Source of the DNA: an uncultured bacterium
GTDB taxonomy: Bacteria; Verrucomicrobiota; Kiritimatiellia; RFP12; UBA1067
Length of the DNA: 6,787 nt
NCBI GenBank assembly: GCA_946401765.1
Contig: CAMIVJ010000152.1
Location: forward strand, 1 to 6,787
Direction of reading: 5' to 3'
The translations under genes were made by a program, and so were the position numbers. A model generated the notes under the pieces. The model was not told the origin of the DNA, made no database searches, and saw only the letters and a list, made by a program, of their open reading frames with translations. This document shows positions 6,621 to 6,787 of the stretch, one piece after another (positions within the stretch are counted from its first letter, which is position 1; each line of letters begins with the position of its first letter).

Positions 6621-6787
6621 TTAGCGCTCTTATTCGCAGGCGTCGGTGCAGGCGCAGCAGGAGCAGGAGCCGGCTTGACAGGTGCTGGCTTGACAGGCGC
6701 AGGAGTCGGCGCGGGCTTTGCAGGCGCAGGGGTTGCAACCGCCTTCGCAGGTGCCGGCGTAGCTGCGGGCTTGACAGGGGCGGGCGC
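6617..6787 (-). CDS. C-terminal Ala/Pro/Lys-rich tail of a truncated upstream gene
   Basis: The last 56 codons of a gene that runs off the right edge, ending in ANKSAK and a TGA at 6617-6619. The visible part is almost wholly Ala, Pro, Lys, Val and Thr in PAPVK/PAPAK-type units, so it is a disordered, basic, proline-rich tail. The frame is supported by open reading to the edge, by its low-complexity but coherent composition, and by the four-base GTGA overlap with the permease start. Such tails occur on periplasm-spanning TonB-like proteins, on nucleic-acid-binding proteins and on cell-wall proteins, so the function cannot be named. Its position just before the permease makes an Mla-system partner or envelope protein possible, but that is only inference. 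Confidence 0.65.
   Translation of the reverse strand, partial: APAPVKPAATPAPAKAVATPAPAKPAPTPAPVKPAPVKPAPAPAAPAPTPANKSAK
6672..6778 (-). repeat. Degenerate direct repeats encoding Pro/Ala/Lys units
   Basis: The 11-base string GGCTTGACAGG (plus-strand reading) occurs exactly at 6672-6682, 6687-6697 and 6768-6778. The first two copies are 15 bases apart. On the coding strand each gives a PVKP unit. Degenerate copies with GCAGG and GCGCAGG fill the space between, giving PAPAK and PTPAP units. All spacings are multiples of three, consistent with in-frame repeat expansion or contraction. Confidence 0.7.

Noticed and set aside
6672..6778. Repeats near the right edge as a CRISPR array
   Set aside because: The repeats are 11 bases long, irregularly spaced and in frame with a coding region. 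They encode a low-complexity protein tail.

Overview
All convincing genes in this 6.8 kb window lie on the minus strand, so transcription runs from high to low coordinates. The DNA is GC-rich. That leaves long open frames on the opposite strand, which I read as shadows. The content points to a Gram-negative anaerobe-type bacterium, most likely of the Planctomycetes-Verrucomicrobia-Chlamydiae group. Kiritimatiellota or a related Verrucomicrobiota is my best guess. The clues are an MlaE-type outer-membrane lipid transport permease with a fused STAS domain, a Tat-exported xylose-isomerase-like protein, a long sialate O-acetylesterase-like enzyme with a C-terminal domain I associate with that group, and a clear TATAAT-type promoter unlike the usual Bacteroidota one. 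This placement is inference, not something the sequence proves.

The right half (about 3552-6787) looks like one tightly packed operon. In transcription order it holds the Ala/Pro/Lys-rich C-terminal tail of a truncated gene (runs off the right edge), a STAS-MlaE lipid ABC transporter permease, a short GT-A-like putative glycosyltransferase, and a GT4-type (GT-B) glycosyltransferase. Two of the three junctions are four-base GTGA stop/start overlaps and the third is a 13-base gap. These genes probably serve the cell envelope: the permease moves lipids between membranes and the two transferases build a surface glycan or glycolipid. The ATPase (MlaF) and substrate-binding (MlaD) partners are not seen and may lie upstream.

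The left half (about 96-3514) is a separate transcription unit with its own extended -10 promoter (TGGTATAAT, 3506-3514). It holds a Sec-exported SGNH esterase of the sialate O-acetylesterase type and, 35 bases downstream, a Tat-exported TIM-barrel protein of the sugar phosphate isomerase/epimerase fold. Both genes carry the same 13-base purine-rich leader ending in the Shine-Dalgarno sequence. The pair looks like periplasmic processing of acetylated host or plant glycans. Two hairpins lie at and just beyond the last stop codon.

I saw no RNA gene, insertion sequence, CRISPR array or integrase. The more unusual points are a Glu-to-Cys change in a conserved esterase block, a cysteine cluster in the Tat-exported isomerase-like protein, and the linkage of a lipid-transport permease to glycosyltransferases.
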